Source of the DNA: Gammaproteobacteria bacterium
GTDB lineage: Bacteria > Pseudomonadota > Gammaproteobacteria > Burkholderiales > Burkholderiaceae_C
NCBI GenBank assembly: GCA_018815325.1
Contig: JAHIYE010000016.1
Span: 1-64,000 of the forward strand
Length of the DNA: 64,000 bases
Direction of reading: 5' to 3'
The translations under genes and the position numbers were made by a program. The notes under the pieces are model-generated. The model made no database searches. It had not been told where the DNA came from and saw only the letters and a list, made by a program, of their open reading frames with translations. Of the stretch, positions 33,963 to 43,001 are shown one piece after another. Numbering within the stretch: the first letter of the stretch is position 1; every line of letters starts with the position of its first letter.

Positions 33963-36679
33963 CCCCGTACCTCATGATCCGTCGGTACGTGTGTGTGCTG
34001 CTATGCGCTTTTCTGTTGCTGGGGACCCAGGCCCAGGCGCAGGAGAGTGCGCTCAAGATCGGGGTGCTGTCTTTCCGCCCCAAGCCCGTGGCACTGGAGC
34101 AATGGCAGCCATTGACCCGCTACCTCGGGTCTGTGATGCCGGACGTGAGCTTCAGCCTGCAGGTCTACAACTTTGACGAAATGCAGGAAGCCATACGCCA
34201 GCAGGCGGTGGACATCGTGCTGACCCAGCCCGCCGAATACGTGCGCATGGTGCATCAAAACGGGCTCTCGTCCCCGCTGGCCACCATCATCAACCTGGAG
34301 CTTGGCAAGCCAGTCCGGGTGTTTGGCGGTGTCGTGCTGGCACGCAGCGACCGGCGCGACATCAGCGACCTGTACGATCTCAAGGGCAAGCGCATCGTGA
34401 CGCCCTCGATGCAGTCGTTTGGCGCCTACCAGATGCAGGCTTACGAAATGGCCAGGCAGCGCATCACACCCGCCAGCATCGAGGAGACAGGCTTGCCCCA
34501 GGATCTGGCGGTCTACGCACTGCTCAATGACCATGCTGATGCCGCCTATGTCCGCACCGGCGTGCTGGAAGCCATGATGCGCGAAGGCAGGCTTGATGCG
34601 AGCCAGGTGAAAGTGGTGGGCCTGCAAACCATGCCGGGCTATCCGTTTGCCTTGTCCACACGCTTGTACCCTGAATGGCCTGTGGTGGCCATGTCGCATG
34701 TGCCTGAAAGCACGGCCGTGCGGGTGGCTGGCGCCCTGCTCTCGCTGCCCCAGGGTGGCCTCATTGCCCGGAGCATGGGCATCCATGGATTCACCATTCC
34801 CTCGGACTACGAGCCAGTGCGCGCGCTCATGCGAGAGTTGCGGGTGCCGCCGTTCGACACGACCGTGACCGTGACCTTCCAGGACATCTGGCAGCAGTAT
34901 CAGCCTGTCATCCTGGCCATGATGGCGACACTGCTGGCCGTGCTCGCGCTGGTCGGACGCGAGATCTATCTGCGCAAACGCATCGATTCTTTCGGCAATG
35001 CCATGGGGGAAGGCATGTTCGTGCTGGACCGCCGTGGCCGCGTGAGCTATGTCAACCGCATGGCCTGCAAGCTGTTGGGCTACCCCAAGGAAGCCCTGCT
35101 CGGGGAAAAACTGCTGGACCTTGTACTCTCACCGGTGGGCAACCCCCAGAAAGTGGCCCATGCACAGGCCTTGAGCGGCTCTGAGTGCCCGAATCTGCCT
35201 GCGCACGGTGAGCGGGTTTTCGTGAATGCGCACGGCGAAAGCTTTCCGGTGGAGATCAGCAGCCGGTCCGTGCTGCGCCGTGGCAAGCTGCGCCACAGCG
35301 TCACGGTCTTCTCGGACATCACCGAGCGCAAGGCGCAGAACGAGCGCCTGTATGAGCTGGCCTACTACACCCCGCTGACCCATTTGCCCAACCGCCGCCT
35401 GCTGCTCGACAAGCTGCAGCAGGCTCTCGAAGCCAATACCCCCACGCGTCAACCGGGTGCCCTGCTGTTCTCGGATCTCGACCGCTTCAAGCAACTCAAC
35501 GACACGCTGGGCCATGCGTTTGGTGATGCGCTGCTGCAAGCCGTGGCCAAGCGTTTTCGTCACACGGTGGGTGAGGCCGGTACCGTGGCCCACACCGGTG
35601 GCGACGAGTTTGCGGTACTGCTCAACCGGCTGGACCCTACGGTGGAGCTGGCCACCGAACAGACCCGGGCGCTGGCGGAGAAAATCCGCGTGGCCATGCA
35701 GGAGCCTTTTGAGATCACGGGGCAGCAGCACAAGCTCTCTGTGAGCGTGGGCATTGCCATGTTCCTGGGTGACGAGGCCAATGCCGAAGAACTGCTCAAG
35801 CGTGCCGACATTGCGATGTACCAGGCCAAGGCCAGCGGACGTAATGCGATCCGCTTCTTTGACCAGGTGATCGAGGCGCAACTCACGCGCCAGGTCTCAC
35901 TCGAAGCCGACCTGCATCGCGCGCTCAAGGAGGATCAGTTCGAGTTGTTCTACCAGCCCCAGGTCAACGCCAATGGCCAGGTGGTGGGGGTGGAAGCGCT
36001 GGTGCGCTGGAGACACCCGCAGCGCGGCCTCGTGATGCCGGGTGAGTTCATTGCCCTGGCTGAGGAGAATGGCCTGATTCTGCCGCTGGGTGAATGGGTA
36101 CTGGCTGAGGCCTGCCGCCAGCTCGTCGCCTGGCGCGACAAGCCGGCAACGGCCGGACTGGTAGTCGCCGTGAACCTGTGCGCGTTGCAGATCTTCCAGA
36201 ATGATTTCGTCGCCAATGTTGTACAGACACTGCGCCAGACTGGCGCGAACCCGGCGCTGTTGCAGCTCGAACTCACCGAAAGCGTGCTGGCCAAGAACAT
36301 CGATGACGTGATCGACAAGATGGGCCAGCTGGCTGCCCTGGGAATCACCTTTTCGCTGGACGACTTCGGCACCGGCTACTCGTCCCTGAACTACCTCAAG
36401 CGGCTGCCACTTCACCAGCTCAAGATCGACGGTTCTTTCGTGCGCGACCTGATGTTCGACCCCAATGACGTGGCCATCACGAAAACCATCATCGCGCTGG
36501 GCCAGAGCCTCGATCTGGAGGTGATTGCCGAAGGCGTGGAAACAGAGGACCAGCGCAATGTCCTGCTGCGCCAGGGCTGCACCCTGTTCCAGGGCTACCT
36601 GTTCGGTCGCCCGCAGCCCGAGCCGGTGTTGACCGGGCTGCTGGACCTGGCTCACAGCACGCCGGACAAAGACGACTGA
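33959..36679 (+). CDS. periplasmic-sensing diguanylate cyclase/phosphodiesterase (PhnD-like domain-PAS-GGDEF-EAL)
   Basis: 906 residues. Signal peptide (1-27), a PhnD-like periplasmic binding domain (about 30-290), one membrane helix near 313-335, a PAS domain (about 345-455), a GGDEF domain with intact GGDEF in HTGGDEFAVL (about residue 548) and an EAL domain with GVEALVRW (about 676), ELTES, DDFGTGYSSL and EGVET. Both active sites look complete, so it could make and destroy c-di-GMP. The preceding gene encodes a separate binding lipoprotein and overlaps it by four bases, so the ligand input is probably shared. Confidence 0.93.
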   Translation: MTPYLMIRRYVCVLLCAFLLLGTQAQAQESALKIGVLSFRPKPVALEQWQPLTRYLGSVMPDVSFSLQVYNFDEMQEAIRQQAVDIVLTQPAEYVRMVHQNGLSSPLATIINLELGKPVRVFGGVVLARSDRRDISDLYDLKGKRIVTPSMQSFGAYQMQAYEMARQRITPASIEETGLPQDLAVYALLNDHADAAYVRTGVLEAMMREGRLDASQVKVVGLQTMPGYPFALSTRLYPEWPVVAMSHVPESTAVRVAGALLSLPQGGLIARSMGIHGFTIPSDYEPVRALMRELRVPPFDTTVTVTFQDIWQQYQPVILAMMATLLAVLALVGREIYLRKRIDSFGNAMGEGMFVLDRRGRVSYVNRMACKLLGYPKEALLGEKLLDLVLSPVGNPQKVAHAQALSGSECPNLPAHGERVFVNAHGESFPVEISSRSVLRRGKLRHSVTVFSDITERKAQNERLYELAYYTPLTHLPNRRLLLDKLQQALEANTPTRQPGALLFSDLDRFKQLNDTLGHAFGDALLQAVAKRFRHTVGEAGTVAHTGGDEFAVLLNRLDPTVELATEQTRALAEKIRVAMQEPFEITGQQHKLSVSVGIAMFLGDEANAEELLKRADIAMYQAKASGRNAIRFFDQVIEAQLTRQVSLEADLHRALKEDQFELFYQPQVNANGQVVGVEALVRWRHPQRGLVMPGEFIALAEENGLILPLGEWVLAEACRQLVAWRDKPATAGLVVAVNLCALQIFQNDFVANVVQTLRQTGANPALLQLELTESVLAKNIDDVIDKMGQLAALGITFSLDDFGTGYSSLNYLKRLPLHQLKIDGSFVRDLMFDPNDVAITKTIIALGQSLDLEVIAEGVETEDQRNVLLRQGCTLFQGYLFGRPQPEPVLTGLLDLAHSTPDKDD

Positions 36680-36704
36680 GCCGCCTGAGCCGGGACTGCG
36701 CGCC

Positions 36705-37586
36705 TCAGGGCACGAACTTCTGCTCGGGCAGGGGAATGAACTCGGTCTCGCCCTCGATCAGCCCCATGCGCTGCGCCTGCCAGTCGGCCGCCGCCTGCAC
36801 GATGCGCTCCTTGCGGCTGGAGACAAAGTTCCACCACATGTGTCGCGTCCCGTCGAGAGCGTCACCCCCGAGCACCATGAGGCGCGTGGCGCTGTCCGCC
36901 TGAATACGCATCACCTTGCCTGGCTCCAGCACGGCCAGCGTGTGACGTGCCAGCGTCTGGCCACTCAAGCGCAGGTCGCCGTCCACTGCATACAGCGCCA
37001 GCTCTTGCGCCAGCGCGGGCAAATCCAGCGTACCGCCGGCAGCGAGCTGCACATCGAGGTAGACCGTGGGGGCGTAGGTGGCCACGGGCGAGCGCTCGCC
37101 AAAGGCCTCGCCGATCAGCACGCGCACCTGCGCATCCTGTACCTTGAGTTGCGGGATGGCTGCAGCAGGGGTGTGGATAAAAGCCGGTTCGGCCTCCTCG
37201 TGCGCTTGCGGCAAGGCCGCCCAGAGCTGCACGCCATGGTTCACATACGTGCTGTTGCGCATGCCCTCGGGGCGACGCTCGGAGTGCACGATGCCGCGAC
37301 CGGCCGTCATCCAGTTCACCGCACCGGGCTCAATGGTCTGGCTGTAGCCGAGGCTGTCGCGGTGTGCAATGGCGCCGTCGAACAGGTAGGTAACCGTGGC
37401 CAGGCCAATGTGTGGATGCGGCCGTACATCATGCGAGACGCCGGGCTCGACGCTCACAGGCCCGAAGTGGTCAAAGAAGACGAAGGGCCCAACCGAGCGG
37501 CACTTGGCCGCAGGCAGCAGGCGCCGCACCAGAAAACCATTACCCAGGTCCTTGGTCTGTCCGGTCAGCGTGAGTTGCATGCCCAT
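36705..37586 (-). CDS. pirin-family protein
   Basis: 293 residues with the bicupin pirin fold. Metal ligands are visible in DVRPHPHIGLATVTYLF and in the GRGIVHSERRP loop. Related proteins act as quercetin 2,3-dioxygenases or regulators. The ribosome site CGGAGG six bases before ATG 37586 decides the start; two upstream in-frame ATGs lack one. It is followed in the same direction after WrbA and DoxX genes by a second pirin, all on the minus strand. Confidence 0.92.
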   Translation of the reverse strand: MGMQLTLTGQTKDLGNGFLVRRLLPAAKCRSVGPFVFFDHFGPVSVEPGVSHDVRPHPHIGLATVTYLFDGAIAHRDSLGYSQTIEPGAVNWMTAGRGIVHSERRPEGMRNSTYVNHGVQLWAALPQAHEEAEPAFIHTPAAAIPQLKVQDAQVRVLIGEAFGERSPVATYAPTVYLDVQLAAGGTLDLPALAQELALYAVDGDLRLSGQTLARHTLAVLEPGKVMRIQADSATRLMVLGGDALDGTRHMWWNFVSSRKERIVQAAADWQAQRMGLIEGETEFIPLPEQKFVP

Positions 37587-37626
37587 GGTCAGCCTCCGTT
37601 CGTTCATGTCTCCAGGCGCAAAAAAA

Positions 37627-38181
37627 TCAGCCGCGCACCTTGGCGGTGACTTCTGCCACGCGCTGGCCAAAGAGTCGGGCGGTTTCGAGGTCGCCTTGCA
37701 GCATCTCGGCGGGGCTGGAATCTGAGGGCGATTGTGCCATTGCACCACTGGACGAGCCGACGTAGTTGATGTCGTTACGCTGGGCAGCCTTGCTGTTGCT
37801 GGGCATCATGCCAGTGCCGACCCAGATGCCGCTGTGCTGCATGGCCAGGGTGAACAGGTAATGCAGGGTGGAGTGCTTGTCGCCGTTCATGGTCGCACTG
37901 TTGGTGAAGCCGGCGAAGACCTTGTCTTTCCACTGCTGGCTGAACCAGGGCTTGCTGGAGGCATCGGCAAATTTCTTGAACTGCCAGCTCACGGTGCCCA
38001 TGTAGGTGGGCGAGCCCATGATGATGGCGTCCGCTGCGGCCAGGATGTCCCAACCGCCCTCGGGCAGATTGCCCTCGGCATCGATGGCCACGAGCTCGGC
38101 ATTGGCGCCCTCTGCCACCGATTGCGCCATGCGCAGGGTATGGCCATAACCGGAATGAAATACGACTGCTACTTTTGACAT
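37627..38181 (-). CDS. WrbA-like flavodoxin/NAD(P)H:quinone oxidoreductase
   Basis: 184 residues, FMN-binding flavodoxin fold: VVFHSGYGHTLRMAQSVAEGA (phosphate loop), MGSPTYMGTVSWQFKKF (second loop) and TNSATMNGDKHSTLHYL. Predicted to reduce quinones by two electrons and prevent redox cycling. Start 38181 follows AGGAG. Part of the pirin-DoxX-WrbA-pirin set, which suits oxidative or electrophile stress. Confidence 0.9.
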   Translation of the reverse strand: MSKVAVVFHSGYGHTLRMAQSVAEGANAELVAIDAEGNLPEGGWDILAAADAIIMGSPTYMGTVSWQFKKFADASSKPWFSQQWKDKVFAGFTNSATMNGDKHSTLHYLFTLAMQHSGIWVGTGMMPSNSKAAQRNDINYVGSSSGAMAQSPSDSSPAEMLQGDLETARLFGQRVAEVTAKVRG

Positions 38182-38230
38182 GAGATGACTCCTGAAAACA
38201 ATGAATAAAAAATGCGAAAAACCACCCTTA

Positions 38231-38260
38231 CCCCGGCCGTGGCCGGGGCATGAAAACTGT
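38231..38260 (-). terminator. GC-rich hairpin between doxX-like and wrbA-like genes
   Basis: Perfect 18-base palindrome CCCCGGCC-GT-GGCCGGGG (38231-38248), with a U-rich tract (GGTTTTT on the minus strand) starting about ten bases beyond. It may attenuate readthrough from the DoxX gene into the wrbA-like gene. Confidence 0.45.
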
Positions 38261-38275
38261 GAAACTGCGAAGAAA

Positions 38276-38686
38276 TCAGGCCTGGCGCTTGGCGTCCACG
38301 CTCCAGGCCCCTGCACCGTGCGCGGCCAGGATCAGCAGACCGCCGACGATGCCGATGTTCTTGAAGAACATCAGTTGCTGCATCATTTGCTGGTCAACCG
38401 GCAGGGTCCAGTAGTTGTGGAAGAAATAGCTGGCCACCAGTGTGAACACGGCCAGCACCACTGCAGCCCAACGCGTGCCCCAGCCAGCGATGAGCGCAAG
38501 GCCGCCGACGACCTCCACGGCAATGGCTATCGCCGCACCGACTTCGGGCAAGGGCAAGCCTTTGGAGGCAATATAGCCAGCGGTACCGGCAAAGCCGCTG
38601 ATCTTGCTGATGCCAGCGGGCAAGAACACCAAGGCCAGCAGCAGCCGGCCAGCGAGGGCGAAGGGGGATTGAAGGGATGAAAACAT
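38276..38686 (-). CDS. DoxX-family membrane protein
   Basis: 136 residues, four hydrophobic segments. Family marks: GRLLLALVFLPAGISKISGF at the N-terminus and MQQLMFFKNIGIVGGLL toward the C-terminus. DoxX-like proteins are associated with thiosulfate:quinone or other redox systems and with membrane stress responses. ATG 38686 is preceded by AGGAG. It lies between a pirin and a WrbA-like gene. Confidence 0.88.
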   Translation of the reverse strand: MFSSLQSPFALAGRLLLALVFLPAGISKISGFAGTAGYIASKGLPLPEVGAAIAIAVEVVGGLALIAGWGTRWAAVVLAVFTLVASYFFHNYWTLPVDQQMMQQLMFFKNIGIVGGLLILAAHGAGAWSVDAKRQA

Positions 38687-38783
38687 GGGGACTCCTAAAT
38701 AAAAAAACGTAGATAACTGACAAAAATTTCTCTGGCTGCAGCAGCTACGCCGCAGCTTGAGGGTGAGGGCCAAAACAAAAGGG

Positions 38784-39485
38784 TCAGGCGGCCAGGTCGA
38801 ACACCAGCACTTCCGCATCCTTGCCGGCACTCAAGGCAAGCTGGCTTTCACCTTCGATCAGCGCGGCGTCACCGGTGCTGAGCGGGGTGCCGTTCACAGC
38901 CAGCTCACCGCGCACCAGATGCACATAGCTCTTGCGAGCAGGGTTCAGCGCCAGGCTGGCTGACTCGGCACCGTCAAACAGGCCCGCATACAGACGTGCA
39001 TCGGCATGGATCGTGACCGCGCCTTCGGCGGCATCGGGAGCGGCCACCAGGCGCAGCTGGCCTCGCTTCTCGGGAGTCGCAAAGGTCTTTTGCTCGTAGC
39101 TGGCGGGAATGCCCGTGACATTGGGCTCAATCCAGATCTGCAGGAAATGCGTGGTGTCCTTGGGGGCGTGGTTGAACTCGCTGTGCTGCACGCCGGTGCC
39201 TGCACTCATGCGCTGCACGTCCCCCGGGGGAATGGCGCGACCATTGCCCATGTTGTCCTTGTGCGCAAGCTCACCGCTGAGTACATAGCTGATGATTTCC
39301 ATGTTTTGATGGCCGTGCGTGCCGAAGCCGGTGCCTGGGGCGATGCGGTCTTCATTGATCACGCGCAGGTTGCCCCAGCCCATGTGCTGCGGATCGTAAT
39401 AGCCGGCAAACGAAAAACTGTGGAATGACTTGAGCCAGCCATGGTCGGCATAGCCGCGGTCCTGTGATTTGCGTACGGTCAGCAT
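38784..39485 (-). CDS. pirin-family protein (YhaK-like)
   Basis: 233 residues, the shorter type of pirin. Conserved metal-site region GFGTHGHQNMEIISYVLSGELAHKDNMGNG (landmarks: THGHQNMEI; SAGTGVQHSEFNH) fits the quercetinase-like active site with three His and one Glu. It is the first gene of the minus-strand cluster and is divergent from a LysR gene, which likely controls it. Confidence 0.92.
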   Translation of the reverse strand: MLTVRKSQDRGYADHGWLKSFHSFSFAGYYDPQHMGWGNLRVINEDRIAPGTGFGTHGHQNMEIISYVLSGELAHKDNMGNGRAIPPGDVQRMSAGTGVQHSEFNHAPKDTTHFLQIWIEPNVTGIPASYEQKTFATPEKRGQLRLVAAPDAAEGAVTIHADARLYAGLFDGAESASLALNPARKSYVHLVRGELAVNGTPLSTGDAALIEGESQLALSAGKDAEVLVFDLAA

Positions 39486-39571
39486 GTCGGTCTCTCCAAG
39501 TGTGTTGCTGCGATGGATTGAACTTTAGGCCGCCGAAGCGGCTTTGCCATGCATGGCGTTTGATGGCATCA

Positions 39572-39586
39572 TTCAAAATAACTGAA
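39572..39586. promoter_or_regulatory. LysR box between pirin and LysR genes
   Basis: Inverted repeat TTCA-AAATAAC-TGAA, a 15-base T-N11-A motif in the 117-base divergent region, 17 bases before the LysR start. Confidence 0.55.
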
Positions 39587-39602
39587 CAATCATGGCAAAA
39601 CC

Positions 39603-40562
39603 ATGCAAACTGCCCGCGATGTCCTGACCCCCGACGCCTTGGCTCTGCTGCAAACCATCGCGAGCACAGGCAGCTTTGCCGCGGCTGCACGGGAGCTCGG
39701 CGTGGTGCCCAGCGCCCTCACCTACCGGGTACGCCAGATCGAGGATGCGCTCGACGTACTGCTGTATGACCGCAGCTCGCGCCAGGCCCGGCTGACCGAG
39801 GCCGGGGCCGAACTGCTGCGTGAAGGCGAGCGGCTGCTGCACGAGATCGATGCCGTGGCCAACCGCGTCAAGCGCGTGGCCACCGGCTGGGAGCCGCAGC
39901 TCACCGTGGTGGCCGACAACATCATCTCGCGCACCACCCTCATGGAACTGTGCGAAAGCTTCTTCAGTCTCGGAGCCCCTACACGCATCAAGCTGCGCGA
40001 GGAAACCCTCTCGGGCACGCTGGAGGCGCTGACCATGGGCCAGGCCGACTTGGCCATTGGTGTGGCGCTGGAGCCCGGCACCACGGCGGGCATCCAGGGT
40101 AAGCCGCTGGGCGCATTGACCTTTGTCTACGCCGTGGCGCCGCACCACCCACTGGCCGCGGCGCACGAACCGCTCACCGACAGCCAGCTGCAGCCGCATC
40201 GGGCTGTGGCCGTGGCCGATTCCATCCGGCGCGGCAGCGGGCTGACGCAGGGCTTGTTGAGTGGGCAGGAGGTCTTCACCGTGGCCAACATGCAGACCAA
40301 GCTGGATGCACAGCTGCGGGGCCTGGGCGGCGGCTTTTTGCCGCAGTGCATGATCCAGGGCTATGTCGAGAGTGGCCGCCTGGTCGTCAAGAAAACCGAG
40401 CGCCCGCCGCGCGTGGTGCAGGTGGGCTATGCCTGGCGCAGTGCCACTGCGCGCGGCCATGGGCGGGCCTTGCAATGGTGGCTCCAGCAACTGGAAAGCC
40501 CTGCCACCCGGGCCGCGCTGCTGGGTGCGCATGCACCATTTTCCCCCGTGGACGAAGCGTGA
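39603..40562 (+). CDS. LysR-family transcriptional regulator
   Basis: 319 residues. DNA-binding helix-turn-helix GSFAAAARELGVVPSALTYRV, then QIEDALDVLLYDRSSRQARLTEAG. The effector domain is conventional. It is divergent from the pirin-DoxX-WrbA-pirin set and has a T-N11-A box in the intergenic region, so it probably activates that set in response to a redox or aromatic signal. Confidence 0.93.
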   Translation: MQTARDVLTPDALALLQTIASTGSFAAAARELGVVPSALTYRVRQIEDALDVLLYDRSSRQARLTEAGAELLREGERLLHEIDAVANRVKRVATGWEPQLTVVADNIISRTTLMELCESFFSLGAPTRIKLREETLSGTLEALTMGQADLAIGVALEPGTTAGIQGKPLGALTFVYAVAPHHPLAAAHEPLTDSQLQPHRAVAVADSIRRGSGLTQGLLSGQEVFTVANMQTKLDAQLRGLGGGFLPQCMIQGYVESGRLVVKKTERPPRVVQVGYAWRSATARGHGRALQWWLQQLESPATRAALLGAHAPFSPVDEA

Positions 40563-40633
40563 ACTGGCCCTGCCATCCCGGGGCGTGTAAAGTGCGAGCC
40601 ATAACCTAATTACATCCGCTGGAGAAGCTGCCC

Positions 40634-41677
40634 ATGACCCAAACCCAACAGATCGCCATCATCGGCGCAGGCATCGCAGGCATTGCCTGTGCCCGTACCC
40701 TGGTGCAAGCGGGTCACCACGTGACAGTGTTCGAGAAAAGCCGAGGCGTGGGCGGGCGCATGGCCACCCGCCAGAGCCCGTTCGGCTCGTTCGACCATGG
40801 CGTGCAGTATTTCACCGTGCGTGACGGCCGCTTTGCCCGTGCACTGCGCACCGTGCCCGATCTGTGCCGGCCCTGGAGCGCCAACACGGTACGGGTGCTG
40901 GACGAGCACGGCCTGGTAGCCGCCGCCGCGTTGCCTTCCAGCGAAGCACACTGGGTGGCCGCCCCCGGCATGAACGAGCTGGCCAAGCGCTGGGCTCAGC
41001 CGCTGGTGGACGGCCAGCATGTTGAATTGCAGACGCGTGTGACGCGCATTGAGCGCGATGCGCTAGACCCCCAGCGCTGGCAACTGCACAGCACCGGTGA
41101 GGACGATTCACAACACGTGTTCTCGGGTTTTGACGCGGTGCTGCTCGCCATGCCCTCGACCCAGGCACGACTGCTGCTGCAGGCATCCAGTCTGGCCAGG
41201 ACCATGGTGCAGCAGATCGAAAAAGTGCAGGTTGCCCCCTGCTGGACGCTGATGCTGGCCTTCCCGCAAGCTGTGCAGCCAGGCCTGACCACGCTGGGGC
41301 CACAGTGGAACGCCGCGCGTAGCACGCACCACCGCATTGCCTGGCTGGCACGCGAATCGAGCAAGCCCGGGCGCGAGATCATCGAACGCTGGACCGTGCA
41401 GGCCAGTGCAGCCTGGTCAGAAGAACATCTGGATGACGACCCCACGCGCGTGCAGGCCAAACTGATCAAGGCTTTCTCGGAGATCACCGGCATACGCGCC
41501 GAGCCGGCACATGCCGAGGTGCACCGCTGGCACTATGCCAAGACGACCCAGCCGCTGGGCAAGAGCTATCTGTGGGACGCCAAGACCCACATTGGCGTCT
41601 GCGGCGACTGGTGCCTGGGCCACCGGGTCGAGGAGGCCTTCATCTCCGGCCTGGAGCTGGCGCTGGAAGTGGCTTGA
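40634..41677 (+). CDS. renalase-like FAD/NAD(P)-dependent oxidoreductase
   Basis: 347 residues. N-terminal Rossmann motif IAIIGAGIAGIACARTL followed by SRGVGGRMATRQSPFGSFDHGVQYF (landmarks RGVGGRMATR, FDHGVQYF), typical of renalase and amine-oxidase relatives. The C-terminal end WCLGHRVEEAFISGLELA is the second FAD-contacting segment. In bacteria renalase-type proteins repair non-productive NAD(P)H isomers; I cannot confirm that substrate here. Stands alone. Confidence 0.87.
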   Translation: MTQTQQIAIIGAGIAGIACARTLVQAGHHVTVFEKSRGVGGRMATRQSPFGSFDHGVQYFTVRDGRFARALRTVPDLCRPWSANTVRVLDEHGLVAAAALPSSEAHWVAAPGMNELAKRWAQPLVDGQHVELQTRVTRIERDALDPQRWQLHSTGEDDSQHVFSGFDAVLLAMPSTQARLLLQASSLARTMVQQIEKVQVAPCWTLMLAFPQAVQPGLTTLGPQWNAARSTHHRIAWLARESSKPGREIIERWTVQASAAWSEEHLDDDPTRVQAKLIKAFSEITGIRAEPAHAEVHRWHYAKTTQPLGKSYLWDAKTHIGVCGDWCLGHRVEEAFISGLELALEVA

Positions 41678-41946
41678 AACTGGCACCTGACTAGCCGCAT
41701 TGGGCGGACTCCGGTCCAGCCGGCACCAGCCCTTATCGCATCCAGCGGACAGGCACCAGCGCAGGCCCGTCCGGCTTTCGCCTTGTTCGTGTAGTTCAGG
41801 CTGCAGCCCGCCAGCAGCCTTGCGACAAGCTCATCTCCCTCAGATGATTTCTCCCATATTCATGGGATGGTGCCAACGCACCTGACCGGTAGCATGCGTC
41901 CTGCGTCTTCAAGCACGAGTATTCAACCCAACGCCGGAAAATATAT
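41678..41946. other. gene-free stretch before the secreted-protein cluster
   Basis: About 270 bases with no clear hairpin, repeat or gene; presumably carries the promoter of the following cluster. Confidence 0.4.
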
Positions 41947-42999
41947 ATGCGCAAGCTTGCTCTCTCCCTCTTAGCCCTGAGTCTGATCCCGATTTCTCCC
42001 GTCTTTGCCCTGGACTATCCCGAACCAGCCGACCCGATTGCAAAAAGCATGGTCGCCCAGTACATCAAGGACAAGCCCTTCATCGACTCCCCCACCCTGA
42101 TGGCCATGCCCAACCCGGTACCCGCCTGGCCTTGCGCGGTGCCGGAAATCGAGCAGTACAAGCTGGCCGGCCTGAATATGGCACACCCTGAGTTGAGAGG
42201 CGATATCGAAAAAATGACACGCAAGGCGTTTCGCGAAGCAGGCATGTCAACCGACATGATGCCCAAGACCACTTACAGCAATATCCAGATCATTCCGCTC
42301 AAGGCGCAGTGCGTGAACGGCAAGCTTGACGGCGAGCTGCAGATTCTGGCGACCTACGACAAAAGCGACATAAGTCATTTGACAATGCCTTTTGGTACGG
42401 GCTTGGTCAAGGGCGAGACTGTGATGAACATGCACAACGTCTCACGTTTCCACAAAACCATCAAGGGCGGGGAGTTGAGCCCGGTCATGACGACCTTCAT
42501 GCAGATGACGATGCAGTCAGAAACGCACTACGACAACGAGCAGATGGAGGCGCAGACCAGAAAGAGCAATGAGCAGCTCGGTCTTAACAAGCCCACCACA
42601 TCCCGTGTGACCATGTATACCGGGCAGGGTGGCATCATGGCCTCGTTCACGGAAAGCGAAGAGAAGAAGGTCTCCGGTGGTTTGTTCGGCGTGAACGTCA
42701 AGACCGTGCCTTCGCTCTTGACCATGTTCACCCTGCCCATCGATGCGCATCGCAGCCAGAGCCTCTCCTACAAGGAGAAGCAGCTGCTAGCCATATCCGG
42801 CATGAAAGACGGCAAGGCCCATGGCGACCAGGTGATCTACATGGACAACTACCTCAAGAAAATCAACCAGCGCCTGGATCAGCAGCAAGGCATGGAGAAT
42901 GCCCGAGAGGTGACGATCAACGGTGTCGATCTGATCGAGCAGCGCAACTGCTACCAGAATGGAGCCCCCGTCAAAATTTCCCCCTGCCCGGCTGACTGA
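41947..42999 (+). CDS. exported protein of unknown function (cluster gene 1)
   Basis: 350 residues. A signal peptide (MRKLALSLLALSLIPISPVFA) is followed by a soluble domain. Four cysteines (WPCAVPE, KAQCVNG, RNCYQNG, SPCPAD) could form two disulfides in the periplasm. No family recognised. It is followed by the second cluster gene after 2 bases, so both are translated together; the third gene is about 130 bases further on. Function unknown. Confidence 0.75.
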   Translation: MRKLALSLLALSLIPISPVFALDYPEPADPIAKSMVAQYIKDKPFIDSPTLMAMPNPVPAWPCAVPEIEQYKLAGLNMAHPELRGDIEKMTRKAFREAGMSTDMMPKTTYSNIQIIPLKAQCVNGKLDGELQILATYDKSDISHLTMPFGTGLVKGETVMNMHNVSRFHKTIKGGELSPVMTTFMQMTMQSETHYDNEQMEAQTRKSNEQLGLNKPTTSRVTMYTGQGGIMASFTESEEKKVSGGLFGVNVKTVPSLLTMFTLPIDAHRSQSLSYKEKQLLAISGMKDGKAHGDQVIYMDNYLKKINQRLDQQQGMENAREVTINGVDLIEQRNCYQNGAPVKISPCPAD

Positions 43000-43001
43000 T
43001 C

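Noticed and set aside
42780-42815. Repeat-like AGCTGCTAGCCATATCCGG in the first exported-protein gene
   Set aside because: Shares bases with the gluQ copy but lacks the AAGGGCY box at 16 bases and the 5' hairpin; judged coincidental.
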